Notes under the pieces: model-generated
What the model was told of the DNA's origin: nothing
Databases searched by the model: none
What the model saw: only the letters and a program-made list of their open reading frames with translations
Position numbers and translations under genes: made by a program
Shown: positions 1 through 8,959 of the stretch, piece by piece
Position numbering within the stretch: the first letter of the stretch is position 1
How the letters are laid out: each line of letters opens with the position of its first letter
From: Arthrobacter_B sp038069765
GTDB lineage: Bacteria > Actinomycetota > Actinomycetes > Actinomycetales > Micrococcaceae
NCBI RefSeq assembly: GCF_038069765.1
Contig: NZ_JBBPFS010000004.1
Coordinates: forward strand, 310,001 to 374,000
Length of the DNA stretch: 64,000 bases
Direction: 5' to 3'

Positions 1-80
1 CACGATAGATCCCGCATGTTCCCGTATGTACTGCCGGTGCTGACCGCTCCTGATCGGCTGCTTGGCGTGACCCGGCATTA

Positions 81-130
81 AAAGGACGGCGCAGGTTGAC
101 CGGCGGGAGCCGGGCAACCTGCGCCGTCCT
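81..130 (-). terminator. Rho-independent terminator of crgA
   Basis: Perfect 15-bp inverted repeat (arms 84-98 and 115-129, GGACGGCGCAGGTTG and its complement) with a 16-nt loop. Read on the minus strand it is followed by a short T run (TTTTA). It lies about 70 nt past the crgA stop codon, so it most likely ends crgA transcription. Confidence 0.75.
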
Positions 131-198
131 GTGCGCTCTCGGCGCTGCTAAGGGTCTCTGTCAGCTTCGGTAACGGTACTGCCGGGAGGAAGCTGTCC

Positions 199-450
199 TC
201 AGCGCCAGCGGGTGGTCATAAGGAAACCGACAATGGCGATGCCGAAGCCCACCAGGATGTTGCCGGCTCCGAGTGCGGGAACCGGGAAACGGCTCTCCGA
301 AATGTAGAAGACGATGATCCACAGCAGTCCGATGATCATCAATCCGAACATCACCGGCTTGTACCAAACCGGATTGGGCTTGGGGGCCGAAGCTGCCTTG
401 GATACAGGCGCTGCGGGTGCGGATTTCTTGCGGGACTTCGACTCGGGCAC
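199..450 (-). CDS. crgA: Cell division protein CrgA
   Basis: Small 83-residue membrane protein of the CrgA (formerly UPF0233) family, which in actinobacteria interacts with FtsZ, FtsQ and penicillin-binding proteins at the septum. A basic, Ala/Pro/Ser-rich N-terminus (residues 1-28) is followed by two hydrophobic segments (about 31-50 and 60-78), with the family-typical ending TTRWR. The start is GTG with a strong AGGAGG four bases upstream. The gene is divergent from the sortase gene and sits beside the pknB-fhaA operon, the usual actinobacterial location. Length matches the family. Confidence 0.93.
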   Translation of the reverse strand: MPESKSRKKSAPAAPVSKAASAPKPNPVWYKPVMFGLMIIGLLWIIVFYISESRFPVPALGAGNILVGFGIAIVGFLMTTRWR

Positions 451-486
451 GGATCCTCCTGGCGGAACCGGCTCTTTTGACGCCGG

Positions 487-492
487 TGTATA
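487..492 (-). promoter_or_regulatory. Candidate -10 box for crgA
   Basis: On the minus strand the hexamer is TATACA, about 37 nt upstream of the GTG start of crgA. No convincing -35 hexamer is seen at the normal spacing, so this is tentative. Confidence 0.35.
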
Positions 493-664
493 CGGTCATG
501 GCGGGGCCCGGGGTGCAGTGCTGCCCCAGCGGGCTGCTGCCCGGCTGTATCCTGACTGGGGGCTGCCACCGCACCTGGGTGTTTCCCTTGTACTCATCGT
601 AGCGAATATCGGTCCCCATCCGTGCCGCCGCACGACACTCTGGTCTTGAAGGAAAAGGGGAACT

Positions 665-1471
665 ATGGCGACCACCAGCAGGGCAACGCACACGCGCCGG
701 GGATCCCGCGCGGCCGGCGAACGGAGACGCAGGCGCAGTCCCGGTCAACTGGTGATTCAGGTGATCGGTGAACTGCTGATCACCCTGGGGCTGCTATTGG
801 TGCTGTACGTCGTGTGGGAACTCTGGTGGACCAACATCGACGCCAACAACAAACAGGAGCAGGCCGTGGGCAACCTGTTCTCCGAATTCGACGGGCCGGT
901 TGCACCGGCACCGGATGCTGCGGCGTCGGTCCCCGACTACGGTGACCCGGTGGTGCTGCCCGCCATCGAAGAGGAGGGCCGCACCTTTGCCGTGGTCTAT
1001 ATTCCCCGGTTCGGGGACACCTATTCCCGTCCGGTCACCAGCGGCGTCGGGACAGCGGTGCTGGATTCGCTGGGACTGGGGCACTATCCCTCCACAGCGA
1101 TGCCGGGAGAAATCGGAAACTTTGCGGTTGCGGGACACCGGCAGACACACGGGCAGGTCCTGGATGCCATTCATACGCTTGTTCCGGGAGACGAGATTTA
1201 CGTGCAGACCAAGGACGGCTACTACACGTACGTCTACCGCAACAACCAGATCGTGCTGCCGGACCGGGTGGATGTCATTGCGCCCGTCCCCACGCAGCCT
1301 GCAGCGATACCGACCGAGCGTTTCTTGACGCTGACCAGCTGTAACCCCCGCTTTGGCGCGGAGGAGCGGATTATCGCCTACGCCGTAATGGACGACTGGC
1401 AGCCGCTGTCCGCTGGACCGCCCGCTGAGATTGCTGCCCAAGTAGCCCAGAACGCGGAAGGAGCGAAGTAA
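665..1471 (+). CDS. Class E sortase
   Basis: 268-residue membrane-anchored transpeptidase that attaches surface proteins with an LAxTG-type signal to peptidoglycan. A basic N-terminus is followed by one transmembrane segment (about 28-52), then the extracytoplasmic sortase domain (about 95-242). The catalytic His is in GHRQTHG (His158), the Cys in TLTSCNPRF (Cys226), with Arg235 eight residues on, as expected for the triad. A purine-rich ribosome site (AAGGAAAAGGGG) precedes the ATG. It is followed after one base by a small membrane protein gene and then pabA. No sortase substrate is encoded in this window. Confidence 0.9.
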   Translation: MATTSRATHTRRGSRAAGERRRRRSPGQLVIQVIGELLITLGLLLVLYVVWELWWTNIDANNKQEQAVGNLFSEFDGPVAPAPDAAASVPDYGDPVVLPAIEEEGRTFAVVYIPRFGDTYSRPVTSGVGTAVLDSLGLGHYPSTAMPGEIGNFAVAGHRQTHGQVLDAIHTLVPGDEIYVQTKDGYYTYVYRNNQIVLPDRVDVIAPVPTQPAAIPTERFLTLTSCNPRFGAEERIIAYAVMDDWQPLSAGPPAEIAAQVAQNAEGAK

Positions 1472-1472
1472 A

Positions 1473-1643
1473 ATGTACGCTTGGATCTTTCGAAATCTCC
1501 CGGGTCCGCTCTGGGTGCGCATCCTCACGGCGCTCGTGCTGATTGCCGGGGTGGTCCTGCTCCTCATGAACTACGTCTTTCCGTGGTTCTCCGAATACAG
1601 CTTCCTCAATCCCCTCACCGACTCCACGATTGGCGGTTCCTAG
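1473..1643 (+). CDS. Small membrane protein (56 aa)
   Basis: Short ORF beginning MYAWIFRNLPG and ending TDSTIGGS. It starts one base after the sortase stop codon and ends five bases before the pabA ATG, so it fills the gap exactly and is probably translated from the same mRNA; the AAGGAGCGAAGTAA just upstream can serve as a ribosome site. It has one strongly hydrophobic stretch (about residues 14-38) and a polar C-terminal tail. A small conserved protein commonly sits at this place in Arthrobacter relatives. Function unknown; a role beside the sortase or cell-wall enzymes is only inferred from position. Confidence 0.75.
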   Translation: MYAWIFRNLPGPLWVRILTALVLIAGVVLLLMNYVFPWFSEYSFLNPLTDSTIGGS

Positions 1644-1648
1644 AACGC

Positions 1649-2311
1649 ATGAGCAGCATCCGAATCCTGGTTGTCGACAACTACGACAGTTTTGTTTACA
1701 CGCTGGTGGGATACCTCCAGCAGCTTGGCGCGGAGACCACAGTGGTGCGCAACGATGATGTCACCCTCGCCGAAGCCGTTGAGCTGGCTGCCGCCCGCGA
1801 CGGCGTCCTGGTCTCACCTGGCCCCGGAGCTCCGGCCGAGGCCGGCGTGTGCGTTGATCTGATCCGCTGGTGCGGGGAAGTCAACAAGCCGATGCTCGGG
1901 ATCTGCCTCGGACATCAGGCCTTGGCCGAGGCCTACGGGGGGACGGTGACCCACGCACCGGAACTCATGCACGGCAAAACCTCGCTCGTCCGGCATGAGG
2001 GCACCGATGTCTTTGCCGGTCTGCCAAGCCCCGTCACAGCCACGCGCTACCATTCCCTGGCGGCAGTGGCCGACAGCATTCCGAAGGAACTCCAGGTCAC
2101 GGCGCGCACCGACAGCGGAATCATCATGGGACTCCGCCACGCCTCCGCGCCTCTTTCCGGGGTGCAGTTCCATCCCGAATCGGTGCTGACCGAAGGCGGT
2201 TACCAGATGCTGGGAAACTGGCTGGAAGGACTGGGCCTGGCCGGAGCGGCGGCCCACGCCGCCACTCTCAGCCCGCTCATGTCCACCGCATCCGACGCCC
2301 AGTCCCGCTAG
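1649..2311 (+). CDS. pabA: Aminodeoxychorismate/anthranilate synthase glutaminase subunit
   Basis: 220-residue class I glutamine amidotransferase supplying ammonia for p-aminobenzoate (folate) or anthranilate (tryptophan) synthesis. The nucleophile is Cys86 in GICLGHQ, and His175/Glu177 in VQFHPESV complete the triad; the N-terminal NYDSFVY motif is typical of TrpG/PabA. The reading frame is open further upstream, but homology begins at MSSIRILVVDN (ATG at 1649), which avoids overlapping the preceding small gene. The gene name is uncertain between pabA and trpG; the same locus is called trpG in Mycobacterium. Its stop overlaps the convergent pknB stop through CTAG. Confidence 0.92.
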   Translation: MSSIRILVVDNYDSFVYTLVGYLQQLGAETTVVRNDDVTLAEAVELAAARDGVLVSPGPGAPAEAGVCVDLIRWCGEVNKPMLGICLGHQALAEAYGGTVTHAPELMHGKTSLVRHEGTDVFAGLPSPVTATRYHSLAAVADSIPKELQVTARTDSGIIMGLRHASAPLSGVQFHPESVLTEGGYQMLGNWLEGLGLAGAAAHAATLSPLMSTASDAQSR

Positions 2312-4236
2312 TCGTTGTCCTTCTTCTTCCCCTTTGCCGTCTCTGACGGTTCAGGGGAGGCACTCGGGCTGGGCTCGGGTTCCTCCGTTGGTTCAACCGG
2401 CGCCTTGGCCACGGTGAGGGAGATGGTGCTTCCCTGCTCCACGTCCATTCCGCCGGGGACGCTCTGCGCGGTGACCGTGCCGGGGGGTACGGTCGCATTT
2501 TCCACCTCGTTGACGGTGACCGGCAGCTGGTAGGCAGGATCGGCGAGGATGATCTGCGCATTCTCCAAAGTTGTGCCGATGAGATCCGGAACAGTCACGT
2601 TGCCGGTGGAGAGCACCAGATTCACGCTGCTGCCCACAGGCACGGCCTCGCCGGGGGCCGGATTGGTGGACAGCACCCTGCCCGCCGCCACTGTGGCGCT
2701 GTTCGCCTCTGCCGTTGTTCCGCCCTGCAAGCCAAGGCTTCGGAGGGCATCGCGTGCTTCGGGTTCCGTCATACCGGCCAGGTTGGTCGGTATGGTCACG
2801 CTGGAGGGCCCCTGCGAGATCAGGAGAGTGACATTTTCATTTAGCGGAACCTCAGTTCCGCCCTCCGGCTCGGTACCGATCGCAAGGCTGCTCTTCACGG
2901 TGTCGCTGTATTCGGTTTTGATGGTCGGGGGTCCGAACCCCGCGTCCATGATGATGTTCAGCGCGTCCGTCTGGCTCTTGGACTGCACATCGGGCATCAC
3001 GGCCGTTGCCGGGGCCGTTTCCTTGGGATTCATCAGGTTGAAGGCCAGCACGGTTCCGGCGCCCAACAGCAGCAGCAGGACGATGAACAGCGTGGTGATC
3101 CAGGCCCGGCGCCGGGCTTTCTGCTCCGGATCCCGCTCTCCGGTGGAACCGATGGCCAGTGCCTCGGGGGCGTGGCCGCCGTCGTCCTTTCCCTCGGCGG
3201 AAGTGGTGAGCGGACCGCCGGCCCGCACCCGGGCCATGGCCCGCGTGCGCGGCTCGTCTTCGATGGCGCTGACGTCGACGGCGGGACGGGCCGGGGCTGA
3301 AACGGCCAGGGCCTCGGTGGCATCCGTCGCCGGTGCCGGATCATGGGCAGGCTCCCCGCTGCGGACAGCGAGCAGGGCATCGCGGAACGCATGGGCGTCC
3401 TGGTAGCGGTCCCGGCGGTCCTTCGCCAAGCCGCGTTCCAGTACGGCATCCAGCGCTGCGGGGATCTCCGCGTTAAAGCTGCTGGCTTTCGGCGGCGTTT
3501 CACGGACGTGCTGGTACGCCACGGAGACCGGGCTGTCGCCGATGAAGGGGGGCCGGCCGGCCAGCATTTCAAACAGCAGACAGGCAGCCGAATAGAGATC
3601 GCTCCGGGCATCAACGGTTTCCCCGCGGGCCTGTTCCGGTGAAAGATACTGGGCCGTGCCGATGACGGCTTGGGTTTGGGTCATGGTGGCGGCGGAATCC
3701 GCCATGGCGCGGGCAATGCCGAAGTCCATGACCTTGACGCCGCCGTCAGCGGTGACCATGACATTGGCGGGCTTGATATCCCGGTGGACAATGCCGGAAC
3801 GGTGGCTGTATTCCAGCGCCGAAAGGACCCCGAGGATGTACTCGACAGCCTTGTCAATGCTGATCTCCCCGGCTTTGACCAGGTCCCGCAGCGTCCGCCC
3901 CGGGACATACTCCATCACGATGAACGGAAGCCGGACGTCGTCCGGCGACGACCCCGGGGACTCCTGGTCGCCCGTGTCGTAAACGGAAACAATTGCCGGG
4001 TGGTTCAGTCCGGCTACTGCCTGTGCCTCCCGCCGGAAGCGGGACTGGAAGAGGGGATCGCGGGCGAGATCGGGGCGCAGCACCTTGATAGCCACGGAAC
4101 GGCCCAGCCTGATATCCCGGCCAAGGTACACGTCTGCCATGCCGCCGCGGCCGATAAGCTCAGCGATTTCGTAGCGGTCGTTCAATACGCGCTCGGTATT
4201 CAGGGTGGGCTGTCCTTTAAGGAAGTCTGCGCTCAT
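2308..4236 (-). CDS. pknB: Ser/Thr protein kinase PknB with PASTA repeats
   Basis: 642-residue transmembrane kinase that couples cell-wall signals to phosphorylation of division and growth proteins. Cytoplasmic kinase domain about 22-285: glycine loop IGRGGMADVY, Lys51 in VAIKVL, catalytic HRDIKPAN (151-158), DFG 171-173. A juxtamembrane linker leads to a transmembrane helix (about 379-400), followed outside by three PASTA repeats and a Pro/Glu/Ser-rich tail. Mycobacterial PknB has four PASTA repeats, so this one is shorter. It is the last gene of the fhaA-pknB operon, six bases after pknA, and its stop overlaps the convergent pabA stop by four bases. Confidence 0.95.
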   Translation of the reverse strand: MSADFLKGQPTLNTERVLNDRYEIAELIGRGGMADVYLGRDIRLGRSVAIKVLRPDLARDPLFQSRFRREAQAVAGLNHPAIVSVYDTGDQESPGSSPDDVRLPFIVMEYVPGRTLRDLVKAGEISIDKAVEYILGVLSALEYSHRSGIVHRDIKPANVMVTADGGVKVMDFGIARAMADSAATMTQTQAVIGTAQYLSPEQARGETVDARSDLYSAACLLFEMLAGRPPFIGDSPVSVAYQHVRETPPKASSFNAEIPAALDAVLERGLAKDRRDRYQDAHAFRDALLAVRSGEPAHDPAPATDATEALAVSAPARPAVDVSAIEDEPRTRAMARVRAGGPLTTSAEGKDDGGHAPEALAIGSTGERDPEQKARRRAWITTLFIVLLLLLGAGTVLAFNLMNPKETAPATAVMPDVQSKSQTDALNIIMDAGFGPPTIKTEYSDTVKSSLAIGTEPEGGTEVPLNENVTLLISQGPSSVTIPTNLAGMTEPEARDALRSLGLQGGTTAEANSATVAAGRVLSTNPAPGEAVPVGSSVNLVLSTGNVTVPDLIGTTLENAQIILADPAYQLPVTVNEVENATVPPGTVTAQSVPGGMDVEQGSTISLTVAKAPVEPTEEPEPSPSASPEPSETAKGKKKDND

Positions 4237-4242
4237 GATGGC

Positions 4243-6087
4243 TTACCCGGCCGAAGGATTCGTGCCGCTGGGTGCTGCGGGTACGGTGGCCTGGTTTGTC
4301 TGGGACGGCTCCGGCACCGGAACGCTCGTCGGGGCCGGTTCAACTGCGGCGGGTCCCTCGGAGGTAAAGTACGTCACGGTTGATCCCTGGGGAAGAGGTG
4401 CGCCCTCGGACGGATTGACGGCCACCACCGTTCCCTGCGGCTGGTTGGAGGCACGTGTGCCTCCGTTGACCGGGACCAGGCCGGCGGCGCTGATCCGCTG
4501 TTCGGCAGCGGCCGAGGTCTGTCCGCTGAGTCCGGAGGGAACCGTGGTCATGGTCTCGCTCGGTGCCGGGGTGCTGGGCTCGGCGGTGGGCTCCGGTGCC
4601 GTGTAGTAGCTGACCGTCACCCGATCGCCGCGGGAGAGCACGCCTACGGGACTGACGTCGAAAACCAGCCCTTCCGGGTTGTCCCCGGATTCCACCGGGT
4701 TGCCGCTGACGGAAAGTCCGAGATTGCTCAGCTCAGCTTCCACATCGGCAAAGTAACGGCCCTCAAAACTGGCGGCGTTGATCGTGATTTCGTCGGCGTT
4801 CTCCGTCGGAGTGGCGGACGCCGAGCGGGTGGCGCTCGGGCTGGGCTGGGAGGACGTGGCCGACGGCGCCGGCTCCGCCTCGTCGTCGTTGGATCCGGTG
4901 AGCAGGAACGCGGCAACCGCGCCGGCGATGATCAGCACCAGCACGGCAATGAGGGGAATCAGCCAGGGGCTGCGGCGCTTGGCCGGAGCATCATCCCCGT
5001 CACCGTCGGAGGCATCGCCGTCGACGTCGTCCACATCCTCGTCCGTCCACTCACGCGATGCTGCGAGCTCGCCGGTCGCGGCGGACTCCGACCCCACTGC
5101 CGCGCCCGCGACGGTGGGCAGTGCGGAGGTGGACGGCGCGGTGTTCACTACGCGGGTGGCTGAGGTTCCGGTGGTGGGCACCGGCGCGGTCACCGCATCG
5201 GTCACGGCAGTGGCGCCGCCGCCGCCGAAGAGCAGCATGCCGGGAACGGCAGCTTCGGCAGCGGCAATGTCACCGCGGCGGATGGCTGCAACAGCCCGGG
5301 CCAGCGCTTCGGCGTCGGAGGGCCGGTCGGCCGGGTCCTTTGCCAGCATGGACATGATCAGCGCGCGGACCGGAAGCGGAATGCTCTCGGGCAGCGGCGG
5401 CGGGGTGTCATTGACCTGTGCCAGGGCAATGGCAATCTGTGATTCGCCGGAGAACGGGCGGGTACCGGCCAAAAGCTCATAGCCGATGACGCCAAGGGCG
5501 TAGATGTCACTGGAGCCGGTGGCCTGCTGGCCGGTGGCCTGCTCCGGCGCCAGGTACTGGGCGGTGCCCATCACCTGTCCGGTGGCGGTCAGCGGCACCT
5601 GGTCGGCAAGGCGCGCAATGCCGAAGTCGGTGATCTTGACGCGGCCGTCGGGCAGAATCAGGAGGTTGCCGGGTTTGACGTCGCGGTGGACGAGACCCTG
5701 CTTATGGGCGGCAGCCAGTGCGGTGGCCGTCTGGCCGATGATGGAAAGGGCGCGGTCCGGCGTCAGGCTCTTGTCGCGTTCGATGATGGAGGACAGGGGC
5801 AGGCCCGGAACCAGTTCCATCACCAGGTAGGCCGATCCCTCTTCCTCGCCGTAGTCGAACACGTTGGCAATGCCTTCGTGGTTCAACAGCGCCGTGTGGC
5901 GGGCCTCGGCCCGGAAACGGTTCAGGAAACCAGGATCCCCGGTGTACTCCTCCTTGAGGATCTTGATGGCAACAATCCGGCCCAGGACCAGGTCCCGTGC
6001 CTTCCAGACTTCACCCATACCGCCAATGGCGATACGGTCAGTGAGCTGGAATCTGCCGCCTAAGGTGATTCCCGATGTAGGCCTCAC
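4243..6087 (-). CDS. pknA: Ser/Thr protein kinase PknA-type with PASTA-like ectodomain
   Basis: 614-residue kinase. Kinase domain about 12-270: IAIGGMGEVW glycine loop, Lys42 in VAIKIL, HRDVKPGN (134-141), DFG 154-156. A long acidic linker precedes a transmembrane helix (about 374-397). Outside there is a Ser/Thr/Pro-rich spacer and two PASTA-like repeats (about 435-505 and 525-595), ending in a Pro-rich tail. Mycobacterial PknA lacks PASTA repeats, so this paralog differs from that model. The GTG start overlaps the pbpA stop (GTGA), implying translational coupling. Position between pbpA and pknB supports the name. Confidence 0.92.
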   Translation of the reverse strand: MRPTSGITLGGRFQLTDRIAIGGMGEVWKARDLVLGRIVAIKILKEEYTGDPGFLNRFRAEARHTALLNHEGIANVFDYGEEEGSAYLVMELVPGLPLSSIIERDKSLTPDRALSIIGQTATALAAAHKQGLVHRDVKPGNLLILPDGRVKITDFGIARLADQVPLTATGQVMGTAQYLAPEQATGQQATGSSDIYALGVIGYELLAGTRPFSGESQIAIALAQVNDTPPPLPESIPLPVRALIMSMLAKDPADRPSDAEALARAVAAIRRGDIAAAEAAVPGMLLFGGGGATAVTDAVTAPVPTTGTSATRVVNTAPSTSALPTVAGAAVGSESAATGELAASREWTDEDVDDVDGDASDGDGDDAPAKRRSPWLIPLIAVLVLIIAGAVAAFLLTGSNDDEAEPAPSATSSQPSPSATRSASATPTENADEITINAASFEGRYFADVEAELSNLGLSVSGNPVESGDNPEGLVFDVSPVGVLSRGDRVTVSYYTAPEPTAEPSTPAPSETMTTVPSGLSGQTSAAAEQRISAAGLVPVNGGTRASNQPQGTVVAVNPSEGAPLPQGSTVTYFTSEGPAAVEPAPTSVPVPEPSQTNQATVPAAPSGTNPSAG

Positions 6088-7538
6088 TTATTTAACACCG
6101 CCTCTAGGAGTTTCTGCGCGCTTGGAGTGGTCAGTTGGGATCCGGTGGTCAGGTCCACGTCTTCCATGACGATGGAAATGGCCACTTCGGGGTCGTCGGC
6201 CGGAGCGAAGCCGGTGAACCAGGCGTTGTCGCCCTTGTTCTCCACTTCGGCGGTGCCGGTCTTTCCGGCCACCTTGAAACCGGGAACCTGAGCTGCGGAT
6301 GCGGTGCCGTTGTTCACGACGCCCACCATCCAGTCAGTGAGCTGGCGGGCGGTCTCGGGGCTTACTGAAGTGTTCAGGACTTCCGGCTCCGGCTCGTCAA
6401 TGATCGACAGGTCGGCCGCACGGACATTCCGAATCAGGTTGGGGGTCATCTGGACACCGTTGTTGGCGATGGCCGAGGACATCATGGCGATCTCCAGCGG
6501 AGTTGCCGTGACGCTGTACTGGCCGATGGAGGCCTGGGCCAGCTGGGCCTGGTCCATTTCAGTGGGGAAGCCGCTGGCCACTATGTTTTCAATGCCGCGG
6601 TCCGGAAGCCGCAGGGATTCGTTCCAGCCAAATTTCTCGGCCTGCGAGGCAATGGCATCCTCGCCGAGATCCCAGGCGATCTGCGCGAAAACGGTGTTGC
6701 AGGACTGCTCCAGCGCGAATCCGATCGTGGCCTCGGTCCGGACACCGCAGTTGCCGTTGGTGTAGTTCGGCAGGGAAATGTTGGTGCCGGGCAGCGGCAG
6801 CGAATTCGGATTGTCGATCAGCGTGTCAGCGTCATATTCGCCGGACTCAAGGGCGGCGGCGGCATCCACGAGCTTGAAGACCGACCCGGGGGCCAGCAGC
6901 GACTGGGTTGCGGCGTTGGTATAGGGGGACAGCCCCTCGACGGTCAGCAGTTCCTGCATGTTTTGTTCCACCACCGTGGTGTCATGGCCGGCGAGGAGAT
7001 TGGTGTCATAGCTGGGCTTGGACACCATGGCCAGGATGTTTCCGGTTTTCGGTTCCATCATGACGATGGAGCCTTTTTGGCCCTCGGGAATGAGGTCGTA
7101 GGCCAGCTGCTGCAGTTCGGAATCGATGGTCAGCTCCACCGAGGCACCCTGGACCGGGTTGCCGGAGACCAGCTGCACCAGACGGTCGAAGAACTGCTGG
7201 TCACTGGTCCCGCTGAGCTGGGCATTCATGACACTTTCCAGCTGCGTGACTCCGCTGGCCAGGGAGAAATATCCCGTCAGCGAGGAGTAGAGCTCGGGCT
7301 GGTGGTAAACCCGCTGGAAGTTGAACTGATCATCCGAGGGCACGGATTCAGCGATCGGAGCTCCGTCCACCAGGATGGCGCCGCGGTTCTGGCCGAAGTT
7401 CTGGTAGATGGTCCGGTTGTTGTTCGGATCAGCGTTAAGCTCCTCGGCGGCGAAGAACTGGACGTAGGTCAGCGACCCGAGGATGACGATAAACATGGAC
7501 AGAGCTACGATCCAGCTGTTGCGGATGGCCTGATTCAT
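6084..7538 (-). CDS. pbpA: Penicillin-binding protein 2 (PbpA)
   Basis: 484-residue class B transpeptidase that cross-links peptidoglycan and partners with the RodA/FtsW-type glycosyltransferase encoded just upstream. A short N-terminal anchor (about 9-29) is followed by a dimerisation-like domain and the transpeptidase domain. Active-site motifs are SVFK (Ser219-Lys222), SCN (279-281) and KTG (426-428). The frame is open 95 codons further upstream through rodA, but ATG 7538 has a GGGAGGT ribosome site and gives the normal N-terminus. The start overlaps the rodA stop (ATGA), and the end overlaps pknA. Confidence 0.95.
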   Translation of the reverse strand: MNQAIRNSWIVALSMFIVILGSLTYVQFFAAEELNADPNNNRTIYQNFGQNRGAILVDGAPIAESVPSDDQFNFQRVYHQPELYSSLTGYFSLASGVTQLESVMNAQLSGTSDQQFFDRLVQLVSGNPVQGASVELTIDSELQQLAYDLIPEGQKGSIVMMEPKTGNILAMVSKPSYDTNLLAGHDTTVVEQNMQELLTVEGLSPYTNAATQSLLAPGSVFKLVDAAAALESGEYDADTLIDNPNSLPLPGTNISLPNYTNGNCGVRTEATIGFALEQSCNTVFAQIAWDLGEDAIASQAEKFGWNESLRLPDRGIENIVASGFPTEMDQAQLAQASIGQYSVTATPLEIAMMSSAIANNGVQMTPNLIRNVRAADLSIIDEPEPEVLNTSVSPETARQLTDWMVGVVNNGTASAAQVPGFKVAGKTGTAEVENKGDNAWFTGFAPADDPEVAISIVMEDVDLTTGSQLTTPSAQKLLEAVLNK

Positions 7539-8959
7539 GAGCTGTGCACCTCCCGGTCCCTTGACTTGTTTTTCCGCGGTGCCGAGCCCACCGGTGACTC
7601 CTGCATTGCAGGCACCATGGGCCCGGTCACGGGCCCCGTGGCCGCAGGACGGCGGGCGGCGTCGGAGATCATCAGCAGCAGCGCGACAATGATCCAGTTC
7701 GCCAGCAGCGACGATCCTCCCGCCGACATGAACGGCGTGGTGAGGCCGGTCAGCGGAATGAGGCGGGTGACGCCTCCGATGACGACGAAGCACTGGAGTG
7801 CGATGGTGAAGGACAGCCCGCACGCCAGCAGCTTTCCAAAGCCGTCGCGGGTCCCCAGTGCGGCGCGGAATCCGCGGGAGACGAGCAGGACATACATCAG
7901 CACAATTGCGAAGATGCCCAGCAGGCCCAGTTCCTCGCCCAGGGCGGCGATGATCATGTCGGAGTTGGCGTAGATGACGAGGTCAGGGCGGCCCTGTCCC
8001 AGCCCCGTTCCGGCGAGGCCGCCGCTGGCGAGCCCGTACAGGCCCTGGACCACCTGCCAGCTGCCGCCCGGGCGGTCGATGACCTCGGGGTCGAAGGCAT
8101 TAATCCAGCCGTCGATCCGCAGCGCGACGTGGCTGAAAAGCTGCATGGCGACAAAACCGCCGGCGGCGAGCAGGGCAACGCCGATGAGCACCCAGCTGAC
8201 CCGGCTCGTGGCCACGTAGATCATCGCCATGAAAAGGCCGAAGAACAGGATGGAGGAACCCAGGTCGCGCTGGAGGACCAGCACGCCGATGCTGACAACC
8301 CAGGCGGCCATCATGGGGCCGAGGTCCTTGAGCCGTGGCAGTTGCAGCGGACCCACCTTGCGGCCGGCCATCAGGATGAGATCGCGGTTGGTGGATAGAT
8401 ACCCGGCGAAGAATATAGCGAGGGTAATCTTGGCGACCTCCCCGGGCTGGAACGTGCCGAAACCGACGTTGATCCAGATCCGGGCACCGTTGATTTCCTG
8501 TCCCAGAGGAGCGGGCATCAGCGGCAGCAGCAGGAGGATGGCGCTGACAATCAGGGAAATGTAGGTGTACCGCCGCAGGATCCGATGGTCTTTGATCACG
8601 AAAAGCACGGCGATGGCCGCGGCGACCGCGACGGCGCTCCAGAGCAGCTGCCGGTCGGCGGCGTTATCGTCGTTCGCGATGTCCAGACGGTGGATCATCG
8701 CGAGGCCGATCCCGTTGAGCGCTGTGACAATGGGAAGTATTACCGGATCGGCATACTTTGCGCGGATCCGCAGGACGATGTGGAACACCAGAACGAGTCC
8801 CACGAGTGTGGCTCCCTGGGTCCAGAAGTCGGAGTCAAAGGCCCGGTCCTGGTCCAGGCCGACAACGAAGTTCGCCCCGATACCCACCAGAAGGGCGAGC
8901 AGCAGGAGCACTGCTTCGATGTTGCGCCGGGATTTGGGCACGGTCAGCACATCGGACAT
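7535..8959 (-). CDS. rodA: RodA/FtsW/SpoVE-family peptidoglycan glycosyltransferase
   Basis: 474-residue polytopic membrane protein, about 10-12 hydrophobic helices, of the SEDS family that polymerises lipid II into glycan strands. Typical stretches include GARIWINVGFGTFQPGEVAK, the extracytoplasmic loop with GSWQVVQGLYGLASGG, and the C-terminal IPLTGLTTPFMSAGGSS. A basic cytoplasmic tail follows. The ATG start shares one base with the pstP stop (TAATG) and the end overlaps the pbpA start by four bases, matching the functional RodA-PbpA pair. Confidence 0.95.
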   Translation of the reverse strand: MSDVLTVPKSRRNIEAVLLLLALLVGIGANFVVGLDQDRAFDSDFWTQGATLVGLVLVFHIVLRIRAKYADPVILPIVTALNGIGLAMIHRLDIANDDNAADRQLLWSAVAVAAAIAVLFVIKDHRILRRYTYISLIVSAILLLLPLMPAPLGQEINGARIWINVGFGTFQPGEVAKITLAIFFAGYLSTNRDLILMAGRKVGPLQLPRLKDLGPMMAAWVVSIGVLVLQRDLGSSILFFGLFMAMIYVATSRVSWVLIGVALLAAGGFVAMQLFSHVALRIDGWINAFDPEVIDRPGGSWQVVQGLYGLASGGLAGTGLGQGRPDLVIYANSDMIIAALGEELGLLGIFAIVLMYVLLVSRGFRAALGTRDGFGKLLACGLSFTIALQCFVVIGGVTRLIPLTGLTTPFMSAGGSSLLANWIIVALLLMISDAARRPAATGPVTGPMVPAMQESPVGSAPRKNKSRDREVHSS

